A stretch of 64,000 nt of DNA, from NCBI RefSeq assembly GCF_050296195.1, contig NZ_JBNKRB010000034.1. One strand, given 5' to 3'. The stretch is from Gynuella sp050296195. GTDB lineage: Bacteria > Pseudomonadota > Gammaproteobacteria > Pseudomonadales > Natronospirillaceae. Made by a program: the position numbers and the translations under genes. Of the stretch, positions 1 through 9,218 are shown in pieces; position 1 is the stretch's first letter, and each line of letters opens with the position of its first letter. The notes below the pieces were generated by a model that was not told the DNA's origin, did no database searches, and saw only the letters and a list, made by a program, of their open reading frames with translations.

Positions 1-334
1 GAATCTGGACTTTTATGCTGAGTATCGGACCTATTTTTCTGAACGCATGGCACATCTGATTGAACGCTTAAAAACAGAAGATGATCCGAATGGCGGTAAG
101 ATGATTGATTCGACACTTGTCGTACAGGTCACAGATATGGGTGATGGTGGTTCCCATACTGGCTCTGATGCCGCTTTCATGTTTGCAGGTGGTGGAAATG
201 CCGTTAACAGGGGAACGATCATCCCTGCGGACAACCATCATCAGCTGCTGGATACTGCTGCGGAATATATGGGTGTCTACGGAGTCATAAAACCGTATGA
301 TGCCAATGGTCCTGTGAGCGGGATATTGGTATAA
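1..334 (+). CDS. DUF1552 domain protein, C-terminal part
   Basis: The gene is cut off at its 5' end by the window edge; reading from base 2 the frame is open to the TAA at 332-334. The visible 110 residues include a stretch reading IDSTLVVQVTDMGDGGSHT and then AFMFAGGGN, typical of the C-terminal part of DUF1552 proteins (related to DUF1501), which end with a 'stop/start gene product, MGDGxxH, LLAGGG' pattern. Family members are mostly exported through a Tat signal at the N-terminus, which is not visible here. Biochemical function is unknown. It lies 33 bases upstream of the DUF4266-DUF3570-apbE genes on the same strand and may be co-transcribed with them. Confidence 0.7.
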   Translation, partial: NLDFYAEYRTYFSERMAHLIERLKTEDDPNGGKMIDSTLVVQVTDMGDGGSHTGSDAAFMFAGGGNAVNRGTIIPADNHHQLLDTAAEYMGVYGVIKPYDANGPVSGILV

Positions 335-367
335 GATAGCTTTTTTGGCTTTGGAAGAGATTTGATA

Positions 368-580
368 ATGAATAAACTGCTCCTGCCTTTATTGGTAATG
401 GTGCTTTTTTGTCAGGGCTGCGCTCAGGTGAAGCCTTGGGAAAGAGGTAATCTTGCACGGCCTGAAATGGCCTTCAGTTCAGATGCACTGGAACAGAAAA
501 TCCAGGACCATATTTATCATGGTAAAGAAGCATCTCAAGCCGTCACTGCCGGAGCAGGCGGTGGTTGTGGTTGTAACTGA
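368..580 (+). CDS. DUF4266 small lipoprotein
   Basis: A 70-residue exported protein. The hydrophobic N-terminus ends in FCQGC, a plausible though non-ideal lipobox, so it is probably a lipoprotein. The mature part reads VKPWERGNLARPEMAF and ends in a Gly/Cys-rich tail GGGCGCN, which is the signature of DUF4266. I chose the ATG at 368 over a TTG at 362 because GGAAGAGA at 353-360 is well spaced for it. It is followed 10 bases later by the DUF3570 gene and then apbE, an association I recall for these families. The C-terminal CGC may bind metal or form a disulfide; its function is not established. Confidence 0.85.
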   Translation: MNKLLLPLLVMVLFCQGCAQVKPWERGNLARPEMAFSSDALEQKIQDHIYHGKEASQAVTAGAGGGCGCN

Positions 581-590
581 GGAAAACAGA

Positions 591-1751
591 ATGCAAGATA
601 AAAAATCTGCTCTTTTGAGCTTAAGTGCTGCGGCACTGCTGCTAAATACGCTATCAGAAACTGTGCGGGCGGACCCGCCCAATCAGAATAATGAAGTTGA
701 CTTCAGATACAGTCATTATCATGAAGGGGAGGTACCAGCGGGTAATACCAGTACTGGTAAGTCCTCTTCTCGTTATGATATCGATGTGTTTCAGGCAAAA
801 GGTAAGGTTCCGGTAACTGCGGACACGGAATTGACCGTCAGCGGTATCGTCGAGACCATGTCTGGCGCTTCGCCATGGTATGTGGTGCCGGATGAGAAAG
901 GTGATCCTGTACAGGTGATGAGTGGTGCAACCATTGACGACACACGGATGGAGGTCGGCGCAGATTTTCGTAGCTATAACCTGCGAAGTGAGTCCACTGT
1001 GTCTGCCAGTTATTCAACCGAAAATGATTACTCCTCACTCTCGTTCGGTTTTTCCGGGATTTGGCGCCTGAATAATAATCTGACGACTCTGAACTATGGT
1101 ATGAGTGCAGGGAAGGATAATATTGACGCGTCTGATACCGATAAATACCCCACCAGACCAAGTGGAAAAGACAAATCCCGGGTGTCCGGTTTCGTTGGTT
1201 TTTCACAAGTCATCGATAAAAACCGCTTGGTAGGTGCTAATATCGGTATGACATCATTACAAGGATTTTTGTCTGATCCTTATAAATGGGTGACAGTTAA
1301 TGGTATACAGGTTCAGGATTCACGCCCGGATAACCAGAGCCAGTTAAGTGGTTCGTTGCTATTCAGACAGTTCTTTAGTGATTATGATGCTGCTCTGCAT
1401 ACCGACCTGAGTTTTTACTACAGCGATTGGGAAGTGTTTTCACAGACGGCTGATCTTGGTTGGTACCAGAACTTTGGTAACAATTGGCAAATAGTCCCTT
1501 CCATGCGTCTTTATCATCAGTCTGCGGCTGCTTTTTACGAACCTTATTATAAAAATACTCGTCAAGATGGTTACTATTCCAGTGACTACCGATTGTCAGA
1601 ATTTACGGCATTGAGTGGTCGTATCAAGCTGGAAAAACAATGGACGCAGTTTTACGGCAATGTTTCATATGAACATTATGGTGCGTTTGGAGATCATCCG
1701 GCATTGGTGAGTTTTGATGTCGTGTCCGTGGGATTTGGCATGAACTTCTAA
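591..1751 (+). CDS. DUF3570 outer-membrane beta-barrel protein
   Basis: A 386-residue DUF3570 protein. The N-terminus is a signal peptide ending near VRADPP, and the rest alternates polar and aromatic residues with many Tyr, Trp and Asn, ending in GFGMNF as outer-membrane barrels do. I place the start at the ATG at 591, because GAGGAAAA lies just upstream and the longer in-frame extension overlaps the lipoprotein gene. Two related motifs stand out, ETMSGAS (residues 88-94) and VMSGATID (109-116). They resemble the Asp-x-x-(Ser/Thr)-Gly-Ala-Thr sequence to which ApbE attaches FMN. With apbE 3 bases downstream, covalent flavinylation is a reasonable inference. An electron-transfer role is speculative. 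Confidence 0.85.
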   Translation: MQDKKSALLSLSAAALLLNTLSETVRADPPNQNNEVDFRYSHYHEGEVPAGNTSTGKSSSRYDIDVFQAKGKVPVTADTELTVSGIVETMSGASPWYVVPDEKGDPVQVMSGATIDDTRMEVGADFRSYNLRSESTVSASYSTENDYSSLSFGFSGIWRLNNNLTTLNYGMSAGKDNIDASDTDKYPTRPSGKDKSRVSGFVGFSQVIDKNRLVGANIGMTSLQGFLSDPYKWVTVNGIQVQDSRPDNQSQLSGSLLFRQFFSDYDAALHTDLSFYYSDWEVFSQTADLGWYQNFGNNWQIVPSMRLYHQSAAAFYEPYYKNTRQDGYYSSDYRLSEFTALSGRIKLEKQWTQFYGNVSYEHYGAFGDHPALVSFDVVSVGFGMNF

Positions 1752-1754
1752 ATC

Positions 1755-2675
1755 ATGTCATCGGCATTTTTACTCCATCATCATCAGTTCCGGGCAATGG
1801 GTAGCCCGTGTGAGCTCTATTATTACGCGCCGACTGAAGACAATCAGGAATTACTGGCAGCTGCTCGGCAGCGTCTTATTCAGCTGGAGAACAAATACAC
1901 TCGTTATCGTCCTGACAGTATTACCAGCAGGATCAATACTGCATCCGGCAACGGTGAACTGATCGAAGTGGATAACGAGACGGTTGGATTGCTGCATTAT
2001 GCGGCCACTTTGTATGAACAAAGTGAGGGGCTGTTTGATATCACGTCTGGTATTTTGCGCCGGGCGTGGGATTTTCGTTCCGGTTGCTTACCACCCCATG
2101 CCGATATAGAAGCTTTGTTACCATTGGTCGGTTGGTCAAATGTGCATTGGCAACCCCCGTTTTTCTGTTTGCCAAAAGCAGGAATGGAAATTGATTTCGG
2201 GGGATTTGTAAAAGAGTTTGCGGCTGATCAACTTGCTTCGGTGCTGCGTTACAGAGGGGTGGAACATGGACTGGTGAACCTGGGGGGGGACATAGCGGTT
2301 ATCGGGCCACATCCGGATGGAAAACCCTGGATGATTGGTATTCAGCATCCCCGTCAGGTCGACCGCGCTATCGTCAAAATTCCCATGACTCATGGTGCTG
2401 TTGCCACCAGCGGTGATTATGAGCGTTATATGCTGATTGATGGAAAGCGCTATTGTCACATTCTTAACCCGCATACAGGTTATCCTATTCAGTCGCCATT
2501 TGCCGGGGCAACGGTTATGGCCGATCAGTGTTTGATAGCAGGTTCTTTTTCCAGTCTGGCATTATTGAAAAGTGAAGCTGATCCGAATTGGTTGCAGGAA
2601 TCGGGTGTGGCATATTTGCTGGTGGATCAACAGATGTCGTTCACTTCCAATATTCAGATTGTGGATCAACGTTAG
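1755..2675 (+). CDS. apbE: FAD:protein FMN transferase (ApbE family)
   Basis: ApbE enzymes move FMN from FAD to a Thr/Ser of a target protein, using magnesium. This 306-residue protein has the family landmarks in order: FRAMGSPCEL near the start, GLFDITSGILRRAWDF near residue 96, the FAD-binding stretch IDFGGFVKEFAAD, then VNLGGDIAVIG, and ATSGDYERY with HILNPHTGYP near residue 235. Most family members have a signal peptide or lipobox. This one starts MSSAFLLHHHQFRAMGS with neither, so it may act in the cytoplasm, or the true start may be missed. It begins 3 bases after the DUF3570 stop, so co-transcription is likely and the DUF3570 protein is the obvious candidate substrate. Confidence 0.92.
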   Translation: MSSAFLLHHHQFRAMGSPCELYYYAPTEDNQELLAAARQRLIQLENKYTRYRPDSITSRINTASGNGELIEVDNETVGLLHYAATLYEQSEGLFDITSGILRRAWDFRSGCLPPHADIEALLPLVGWSNVHWQPPFFCLPKAGMEIDFGGFVKEFAADQLASVLRYRGVEHGLVNLGGDIAVIGPHPDGKPWMIGIQHPRQVDRAIVKIPMTHGAVATSGDYERYMLIDGKRYCHILNPHTGYPIQSPFAGATVMADQCLIAGSFSSLALLKSEADPNWLQESGVAYLLVDQQMSFTSNIQIVDQR

Positions 2676-2851
2676 TTCAGCCGTATCTGTTAGCGAAAAT
2701 AATGATTGTGGTGTTTGTTGACCGATAACAGAACACTTATTGACAGTTTTCGTTTTTTTCGACAGTCTAGCCCGACGTTCATCCAGCTCACTGTTTTTCC
2801 CAAATTGGCAGGATGTGCTGTTCCATTCCAGTAGTATTTCGAGTGTTAGCC

Positions 2852-3802
2852 ATGTCATTACCATTAATCGATCTTAGTTTATTAACGTCTCACGACCCAG
2901 ATATTCAACAGGCTGAAATCCAGCGGTTGGATTACGCTTGTCGTGAAATCGGCTTTATCTATCTGACCAATACCGGTATTTCCGAACGTCTGATGCAGGA
3001 AATTTTTGTAGCAGCAAAGCGTTTTTTTGCTCTGCCGCAGGAAGAAAAGCAAAAGATCGATATTGGTACGAGCACCAATCACAGAGGGTATGGTTCGATT
3101 GGTAAAGAAAAGCTTGATGAAACCAATCTGTCTGATTGGAAAGAAACATTTGATATGGCGTTGGATTTGCCACCTGACCATCCGATGGTTAGCAAGTATT
3201 CCAACATGTATGGTCCTAACCGTTATCCCGAAGATCCAGCCATAGTAGATACCTTGCTCAGCTATTATCAGGCTGCATTTACGGCATCTCAGAGTTTGCT
3301 AGTGGCCATGGCAAAAGCGTTAAAGTTGGAAGACAATTTTTTCACTCGTTGCTTCAATACTCATGTAACCGTTTTACGACTTATCCACTATCCACCGAGA
3401 CCCTCGATGGAGCATGATAATGGTGCCGGGGCTCACACGGATTATGGGTGTGTCACGTTGTTATTACAGGATCAGGTGGGTGGTTTACAGGTACGTGCCC
3501 GCAACGGTGAGTGGATCGATGCACCACCGGTGGAGGGGGCGTTGGTGGTCAATATCGGTGACCTGATGCAGCGCTGGACCAATGACGAGTATGTATCGAC
3601 AGCGCATCGGGTAAAGGCATCCATGCCGGATGTTCATCGCTATTCTGTTCCTTTTTTTGTAGAACCGGATTACGAAACCCTGGTTGACTGTGTACCCAGC
3701 TGTCAATCGGAACAAAACCCGGCCAAATATGAGCCTATATACAGTGGCGACTGGATTCAGTCACGTTTTGATGCCACTTATGCGTACCGTCGGGGTGAAT
3801 AA
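2852..3802 (+). CDS. 2-oxoglutarate/Fe(II) oxygenase, isopenicillin N synthase-like
   Basis: A 316-residue non-haem iron oxygenase. It has the N-terminal DIOX_N region (PLIDLSLL, then ACREIGFIYLTNTGISE) and the C-terminal double-stranded beta-helix with the iron ligands His-x-Asp (AHTDYGCVTLL) and a distal His (STAHRV), plus an Arg-x-Ser-type co-substrate motif (HRYSVPFF). I start it at the ATG at 2852 because the proteins of the family begin with a short Leu/Pro/Ile segment; an upstream in-frame start at 2813 would add 13 unlikely residues. It sits 3 bases before an 8-oxoguanine deaminase gene, so the two probably form an operon for oxidised purine breakdown. The substrate is not known. Confidence 0.9.
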   Translation: MSLPLIDLSLLTSHDPDIQQAEIQRLDYACREIGFIYLTNTGISERLMQEIFVAAKRFFALPQEEKQKIDIGTSTNHRGYGSIGKEKLDETNLSDWKETFDMALDLPPDHPMVSKYSNMYGPNRYPEDPAIVDTLLSYYQAAFTASQSLLVAMAKALKLEDNFFTRCFNTHVTVLRLIHYPPRPSMEHDNGAGAHTDYGCVTLLLQDQVGGLQVRARNGEWIDAPPVEGALVVNIGDLMQRWTNDEYVSTAHRVKASMPDVHRYSVPFFVEPDYETLVDCVPSCQSEQNPAKYEPIYSGDWIQSRFDATYAYRRGE

Positions 3803-3805
3803 AGC

Positions 3806-5146
3806 ATGGCACGTGTCTGGATAAAGGAACCATTGGCGGTTTACCAGGATGCTGTTGCGGATTGTCGTGGCGGAATCGTGGTTGAACAATCCAAAATTGT
3901 CGAACTGCTGGGGTTGAACGAACAGCCGTCAGCGCCGGTAGACGAAGTTTTTGATGCCAGTAATCTGGTTATTACTCCGGGACTCATCAATACGCATCAT
4001 CATTTTTATCAAACTCTGACCCGTTGCCTGCCTGAGGCAATGAATAAACCTCTGTTTCCATGGCTTAAAGCTTTATATCGCGTGTGGGAAAGGTTGACGC
4101 CGGAACTGCTGGAAGTGTCATCAGAACTGGCAGCCGCAGAACTGATGTTATCCGGTTGTACCACAATTTGTGATCATCATTACGTTTTTCCAAAAGGCCT
4201 GGAACAGGCCATTGATATCCAGATTGCCGCTGTTCAGCATCTTGGGGTTCGTGCCACGTTGACTCGGGGTAGTATGAGTCTTGGTGAAAGCCAGGGTGGG
4301 TTGCCGCCGGATTCTGTCATACAAACGGAAGCGGACATTATTGCTGATTCCGAGAGACTGTTAAAAAGTTATCATGATCCCAAAGAAGGCTCAATGGTAC
4401 AGCTTGCTCTGGCTCCCTGTTCACCATTTTCGGTCAGCGAACAATTGATGAAAGATACTGCCGAGCTGGCACAGCAATATCAGGTGTCACTGCATACTCA
4501 TCTGGCCGAAACCACGGATGAAAATGATTTCTGCGTACAGAAATATGGTATGCGCCCGACTGACTATCTGGAGCATTGCGGTTGGTTGCGTAAAGGTACC
4601 TGGCTGGCTCATGGCATCCATTTTTCTGAGCAGGAAATTTACCGCCTCGGTCAGGCTGAGGTGGGTATTGCCCATTGCCCCACATCCAATATGCTGCTGG
4701 CGTCGGGCACCTGTCCAACACTAGACCTGGAGCAGGCGGGTTGTCATATTGGTCTGGGAGTAGATGGTTCAGCCAGTAATGATTGCTCGAACATGATGCA
4801 GGAGGTTCGTCAGTCGTTACTGCAGCAAAGGTTAAAATATGGGACCGAGAAAATCACCCAACATACCGTTCTGAACTGGGCCACCCGTGGTTCTGCCAAG
4901 GTTTTGGGGCGTAGTGATATCGGTGCCATTGAAATTGGCAAGCAGGCGGATCTTGCCCTGTTTGCGTTGGATGAACTGCGGTTTTCCGGTGCTGCCGATC
5001 CGATTGCTGCGCTGGTACTTTGTGGTGCCCAAAAAGTTCGGCACTTAATGGTTGCCGGGCAATGGGCTGTGGAAAATGGATTGCTGCATATCGACCTGGA
5101 AGCGTTGAGATTACACCATATAGAACTGGCCAGGCGGCTATTATAG
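3806..5146 (+). CDS. 8-oxoguanine deaminase
   Basis: A 446-residue amidohydrolase-superfamily protein that I recognise as the 8-oxoguanine deaminase group (8-oxoguanine to uric acid plus ammonia). The metal site is complete: NTHHHFYQTL at residues 62-71, LHTHLAET, LAHGIHF and the Asp in GLGVDGSASND. The sequence follows Pseudomonas 8-oxoguanine deaminases closely through LFPWLKALY, TLTRGSMSLGE, ALAPCSPFSV and KQADLALF. Related ATZ/TRZ enzymes (hydroxyatrazine or guanine deaminases) are the alternative, but the motif set fits 8-oxoguanine best. The tight 3-base spacing to the upstream oxygenase implies translation from one mRNA. Confidence 0.9.
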   Translation: MARVWIKEPLAVYQDAVADCRGGIVVEQSKIVELLGLNEQPSAPVDEVFDASNLVITPGLINTHHHFYQTLTRCLPEAMNKPLFPWLKALYRVWERLTPELLEVSSELAAAELMLSGCTTICDHHYVFPKGLEQAIDIQIAAVQHLGVRATLTRGSMSLGESQGGLPPDSVIQTEADIIADSERLLKSYHDPKEGSMVQLALAPCSPFSVSEQLMKDTAELAQQYQVSLHTHLAETTDENDFCVQKYGMRPTDYLEHCGWLRKGTWLAHGIHFSEQEIYRLGQAEVGIAHCPTSNMLLASGTCPTLDLEQAGCHIGLGVDGSASNDCSNMMQEVRQSLLQQRLKYGTEKITQHTVLNWATRGSAKVLGRSDIGAIEIGKQADLALFALDELRFSGAADPIAALVLCGAQKVRHLMVAGQWAVENGLLHIDLEALRLHHIELARRLL

Positions 5147-5239
5147 ACCTCCTTTGCTGAGTCTCGCGTAGGGCTGTCAACGGAGCGAATGCGATACGAT
5201 ATTCTGTGCTCGTATTTTATCGGTCATATCGTCTCTGTT

Positions 5240-5271
5240 GGTGGAAAAGCGTAGCCTTGTTTTCCTATAAT
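5240..5271 (+). promoter_or_regulatory. Probable sigma-70 promoter of valS
   Basis: A perfect TATAAT lies at 5266-5271, 57 bases before the valS ATG, in the 181-base gap after the deaminase gene. The -35 region is poor (GGAAAA at the right distance), so this call rests mainly on the -10 element and its location. Confidence 0.4.
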
Positions 5272-5327
5272 CCCACTCTTTTAAAAATTTTCTGAAACGA
5301 CAATCGCATAATTGAGAGCATTCCCCC

Positions 5328-8204
5328 ATGGAAAAAACCTATCAGCCTCAGGACATTGAGCAGAAACATTATCAGAACTGGGAACAAAGTGATTACTTTG
5401 CTCCCAAGGGAGAAGGCGAAGGTTATTGCATTGTCATCCCGCCGCCTAATGTAACCGGCAGCCTGCACATGGGCCACGCCTTCCAGCAGACCATTATGGA
5501 TGCATTGATCCGTTACAAGCGTATGAGCGGTCATAAGACTCTGTGGCAGTCTGGAACTGATCATGCTGGTATTGCCACGCAGATGGTGGTGGAGCGTCTG
5601 CTCGCGGCAGATGGCAAAACCCGCCACGATCTTGGACGTAAAGCCTTCATAGATCGGGTTTGGCAATGGAAAGAAGAAAGTGGCGGCAACATCACCCGGC
5701 AGATGCGCCGTTTGGGGGACTCCGTGGACTGGTCCCGTGAAGCGTTCACCATGGATGATAATCTGGCTGCGGCAGTCAAAGAAACCTTTGTTCGTTTGTA
5801 TGATGAAGGACTGATTTATCGCGGCAAACGCCTCGTGAACTGGGACCCAAAACTGCACACTGCCATTTCCGACCTGGAGGTCGAAAATAAAGAAGAAAAC
5901 GGCAAATTGTGGCATTTTCGCTATCCATTGGCGGATGGCGTGAAAACCGCAGATGGCAAAGATTATATTGTTGTGGCAACCACCCGGCCGGAAACTCTGT
6001 TGGGAGATACCGCTGTTGCCGTGAATCCTGAGGATGACCGCTATCAGTCCATTATCGGCCAATATGTTGAACTACCGTTGGTTGGCCGCAGGCTGCCCAT
6101 TGTGGCTGATGATTATGTCGATATGGCATTCGGAACCGGCTGCGTAAAAATCACCCCGGCCCATGATTTTAACGACTATGAGCTGGGTAAGCGTCATCGT
6201 GCACCGTTGGTGAACGTGTTTGATGCCAGTGCCAATATTCTGGATACGGCCCAGGCTTTTCATTATGACGGCAGTATCAACCCCGATGTTGCAGGCACTA
6301 TTCCAGACGGGTATGCCGGCTTGTCTCGTTATGAGGCCAGAAACAGAATCATTGCGGATTTTGAACAGCTGGGACTGCTCGAAGGCATCAAGGATCACAC
6401 CCTGATGGTGCCCCGGGGTGATCGTTCCGGTGAAGCGATTGAGCCCTGGTTGACTGATCAGTGGTATGTTCGCACTGCACCGCTGGCGGAACCTGCCATC
6501 AGGGCAGTAGAGAGCGGCGAGATCGAGTTTGTGCCGAAACAGTGGGAAAACACCTATTTTGCCTGGATGCGCGATATCCAGGACTGGTGTATTTCCCGAC
6601 AGTTATGGTGGGGGCATCAGATTCCTGCCTGGTACGACCAGAATGGTGAAGTTTACGTGGCCCGTTCTGAAGCTGAAGTACGCCAGAAATATAAACTGGC
6701 GGATGATGTACAGTTAACCCAGGATGGGGATGTTCTGGATACTTGGTTCAGTTCTGGTCTGTGGTCGTTTTCGACGCTGGGCTGGCCGGATGAAACTGCG
6801 GATTTGAAAGAGTTTCACAGCACCGATGTACTGGTTACCGGCTTTGATATCATCTTTTTCTGGGTGGCACGGATGATCATGATGACTATGCACTTCATCA
6901 AAGATGATGATGGCAAGCCTCAGGTGCCCTTCAAAAAAGTGTATGTCACTGGCCTGATTCGTGATGAAAACGGTCAGAAAATGTCCAAGTCCAAAGGCAA
7001 TGTGATTGACCCAATCGATCTGATCGATGGTATCAGTCTCGACGACCTGCTGACCAAGCGTACCAGCGGACTCATGCAACCACAGCTGGCTGCCAAAATT
7101 GAAAAAAATACCCGCAAATCATTTCCCAATGGTTTTGAACGTTCCGGCACCGATGCCCTGCGTTTTACCCTGACCTCATTGGCAGCTACCGGACGTGACA
7201 TCAATTTTGATGTTAAGCGCCTGGAAGGCTATCGGAATTTCTGTAACAAACTATGGAATGCAGCTCGGTATGTTCGCATGAATACCGTGGAGGCCTATGA
7301 CTCTGAGGCGCTGGCGGTTCAGGATCTGAACAATGAATCGTATGAGCTGTCGTTAGCCGACCGTTGGATCATTTCCCGCCTGCAGCGTTTGGAACTGGAT
7401 GTCGCCCGTTACTTTGATAACTATCGCTTTGATCTCATGAGCCAGGCAATTTATGACTTTGTCTGGAATGAATACTGCGACTGGTATCTTGAATTGAGCA
7501 AACCGGTGCTGTGGCAGGAAGATGGAGCCGAAATCCTGAAACGTGGAACACGACGGACTCTGGTACGGGTATTGGAAGCCATTCTACGAATTGCACACCC
7601 GATCATGCCTTTCATTACCGAAGAAATCTGGTTGAATGTGCGAGATCTGGCCGGACAGGAAGGTGACACTATCATGTTACGTTCTTATCCCGTGGCGGAT
7701 GAGGCCCGGTTGGATGAAAGCGCAGAGCAGGACATCGAATGGATCAAAGGTGTGATTGTCGGTGTGCGTAATATTCGAGGTGAGATGCAGATTTCACCAG
7801 TCAAGGCCATCGATGTGATTCTGAAAGGCGACAGTGTTGTTGATCAGCAGCGTTTACAGCAAAACTCCGAGTTCCTGATCAAGCTGGCCAAGCTTGAGAG
7901 TATCTGCTGGCTTAATGAGGATGACGAAGCGCCACTGTCTTCAACCGCGTTGGTCGGCGAGACCCAGGTGCTGGTGCCCATGGCTGGTCTGATCGACGTG
8001 GCTGCCGAACAGGCACGTCTGCAAAAGGAAATCACCCGAGTTACGCAGGATCTTCAACGTACCGAAGCCAAACTGAGTAATGAAAACTTTCTGGCCAAGG
8101 CACAGGAAACCGTCGTTAAGAAAGAAAAAGAAAAGGCTGCTGATTTGCAGAGTAAACTGGCGAGTCTGCAGGAGCAAGCTGACAAACTGGCTGCGTTAAG
8201 CTGA
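5328..8204 (+). CDS. valS: Valyl-tRNA synthetase
   Basis: A full-length class I valine-tRNA ligase of 958 residues, close to the E. coli length. The HIGH motif is HMGH (residues 47-50) after PPPNVTGSL, and the KMSKS motif is intact at about residues 551-555 (GQKMSKSKGNV). The editing domain motif TTRPETLLGDTAV is present, as are the tRNA-anticodon-binding domain (NKLWNAARY onward) and the C-terminal coiled-coil arm rich in Lys, Glu and Gln. It is a single transcription unit here; the holC and pepA genes often found upstream in other gammaproteobacteria are absent. The ATG at 5328 matches the family N-terminus. Confidence 0.98.
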   Translation: MEKTYQPQDIEQKHYQNWEQSDYFAPKGEGEGYCIVIPPPNVTGSLHMGHAFQQTIMDALIRYKRMSGHKTLWQSGTDHAGIATQMVVERLLAADGKTRHDLGRKAFIDRVWQWKEESGGNITRQMRRLGDSVDWSREAFTMDDNLAAAVKETFVRLYDEGLIYRGKRLVNWDPKLHTAISDLEVENKEENGKLWHFRYPLADGVKTADGKDYIVVATTRPETLLGDTAVAVNPEDDRYQSIIGQYVELPLVGRRLPIVADDYVDMAFGTGCVKITPAHDFNDYELGKRHRAPLVNVFDASANILDTAQAFHYDGSINPDVAGTIPDGYAGLSRYEARNRIIADFEQLGLLEGIKDHTLMVPRGDRSGEAIEPWLTDQWYVRTAPLAEPAIRAVESGEIEFVPKQWENTYFAWMRDIQDWCISRQLWWGHQIPAWYDQNGEVYVARSEAEVRQKYKLADDVQLTQDGDVLDTWFSSGLWSFSTLGWPDETADLKEFHSTDVLVTGFDIIFFWVARMIMMTMHFIKDDDGKPQVPFKKVYVTGLIRDENGQKMSKSKGNVIDPIDLIDGISLDDLLTKRTSGLMQPQLAAKIEKNTRKSFPNGFERSGTDALRFTLTSLAATGRDINFDVKRLEGYRNFCNKLWNAARYVRMNTVEAYDSEALAVQDLNNESYELSLADRWIISRLQRLELDVARYFDNYRFDLMSQAIYDFVWNEYCDWYLELSKPVLWQEDGAEILKRGTRRTLVRVLEAILRIAHPIMPFITEEIWLNVRDLAGQEGDTIMLRSYPVADEARLDESAEQDIEWIKGVIVGVRNIRGEMQISPVKAIDVILKGDSVVDQQRLQQNSEFLIKLAKLESICWLNEDDEAPLSSTALVGETQVLVPMAGLIDVAAEQARLQKEITRVTQDLQRTEAKLSNENFLAKAQETVVKKEKEKAADLQSKLASLQEQADKLAALS

Positions 8205-8223
8205 TTTGTTCCATTCGAAACCT

Positions 8224-8261
8224 ATTCTCCGGAGCGCGTACCTGTGGCCGCTTCGGAGAAT
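8224..8261 (+). terminator. Hairpin after valS
   Basis: A 13-bp stem, ATTCTCCGGAGCG paired with CGCTTCGGAGAAT (one G-T pair), around a 12-base loop, starting 20 bases after the valS stop. No T-run follows directly; the next T-rich stretch is at about 8278-8285. It is probably a termination or 3'-end-stabilising structure. Confidence 0.45.
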
Positions 8262-8538
8262 CTCTGTTGCCATGTTGTCTTTTTAAATTTATGAATACTT
8301 AAAAGCTTTGATCTGTCTGTACCCGTTGTTTCTATACCAGGGCGCTGCATTTTAATTTGTGGTCATTTAAAGCAACACCCGGCAAATGAAATAGTTTACT
8401 AATGTATCGAAAATGCCGTTTAAGCAACCATTGAATGGTAACGGCCAATGGTGTCACGCAGCCATAGTCACATTTGGTATAGACCCATACCGTTGCTTCT
8501 GACGCGCAACCGACCGCTATGGGTATGTTCGACAATCA
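8262..8538. other. Gap after valS, possible small ORF
   Basis: About 275 bases without a convincing gene. A 67-codon reading frame on the minus strand (8332-8535) begins MSNIPIAVGC and lies right after the DUF2238 gene on the same strand. It has several Cys residues but matches nothing I recognise and lacks a clear ribosome site, so I do not call it a gene. Confidence 0.3.
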
Positions 8539-9141
8539 TTACATATTCATAAGTGATTTTAACTGCCGATTATGCCAGCCACTTAACAACAGCAGACTGC
8601 ATATTGAGCCGAGCAACGCATAGGCCATATCCGACTGGGTGTCCCAGACATAACCTTGAGTTCCCAGAAATGCCTCGGCACTGTCACCGGTCGCAATGGC
8701 TACCCACCATTCGATCAGTTCATAAAACGCGCTGAAGGCCAGGCAGAAGCAGACAATAAAAAACGAACTCATCATATTGCCGTTAATAATATGTTTGCGT
8801 TTGATAATTTCCCGGGCAATCATGGCAGGAACAAAACCCTGGACGAAGTGTCCGAGTTTGTCGTAGTTATTGCGTGCCATGTTGAAGTAGTCCCGAATGA
8901 CATCAAACAGCGGAACCTCGGCATAGGTGTAATGTCCGCCGACCATCAGTACCAGACAGTGGATCAGAATCAGGCAATAGACTAAAGCGGTCAAGCGGAA
9001 GGAACGATAGGTGGCAGCCAGAACGACAGCGCCGATCATGGCTGGGATGGTTTCCAGAAACCAGGTAAATTGATCTTTGGGATGTATGCCTGACCAGATA
9101 AGCGTCAGCGTGAAAATACCGATCCAGAGTGCCTTCCCCAT
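8539..9141 (-). CDS. DUF2238 (YjdF-type) inner-membrane protein
   Basis: A 200-residue polytopic membrane protein of the DUF2238/YjdF family. About six hydrophobic segments are visible. The conserved polar stretches FNMARNNYDKLGHFVQGF and AFSAFYELIEWW are characteristic of the family, as is the C-terminal GYVWDTQSDMAYALLGS. It lies alone in an intergenic setting, on the strand opposite valS. Function is unknown for the family. Confidence 0.88.
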   Translation of the reverse strand: MGKALWIGIFTLTLIWSGIHPKDQFTWFLETIPAMIGAVVLAATYRSFRLTALVYCLILIHCLVLMVGGHYTYAEVPLFDVIRDYFNMARNNYDKLGHFVQGFVPAMIAREIIKRKHIINGNMMSSFFIVCFCLAFSAFYELIEWWVAIATGDSAEAFLGTQGYVWDTQSDMAYALLGSICSLLLLSGWHNRQLKSLMNM

Positions 9142-9218
9142 AATGCTTTCTATCCTTACTATTTTGATTGGTTGGTGTTTGGACCAGGTTTGCCTGCGTA
9201 TAAGTCACGAATCTGTTG

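Noticed and set aside
8332..8535. A 67-codon minus-strand frame downstream of the DUF2238 gene
   Set aside because: No ribosome site, no recognised family and an odd composition; kept only as a note for the gap.
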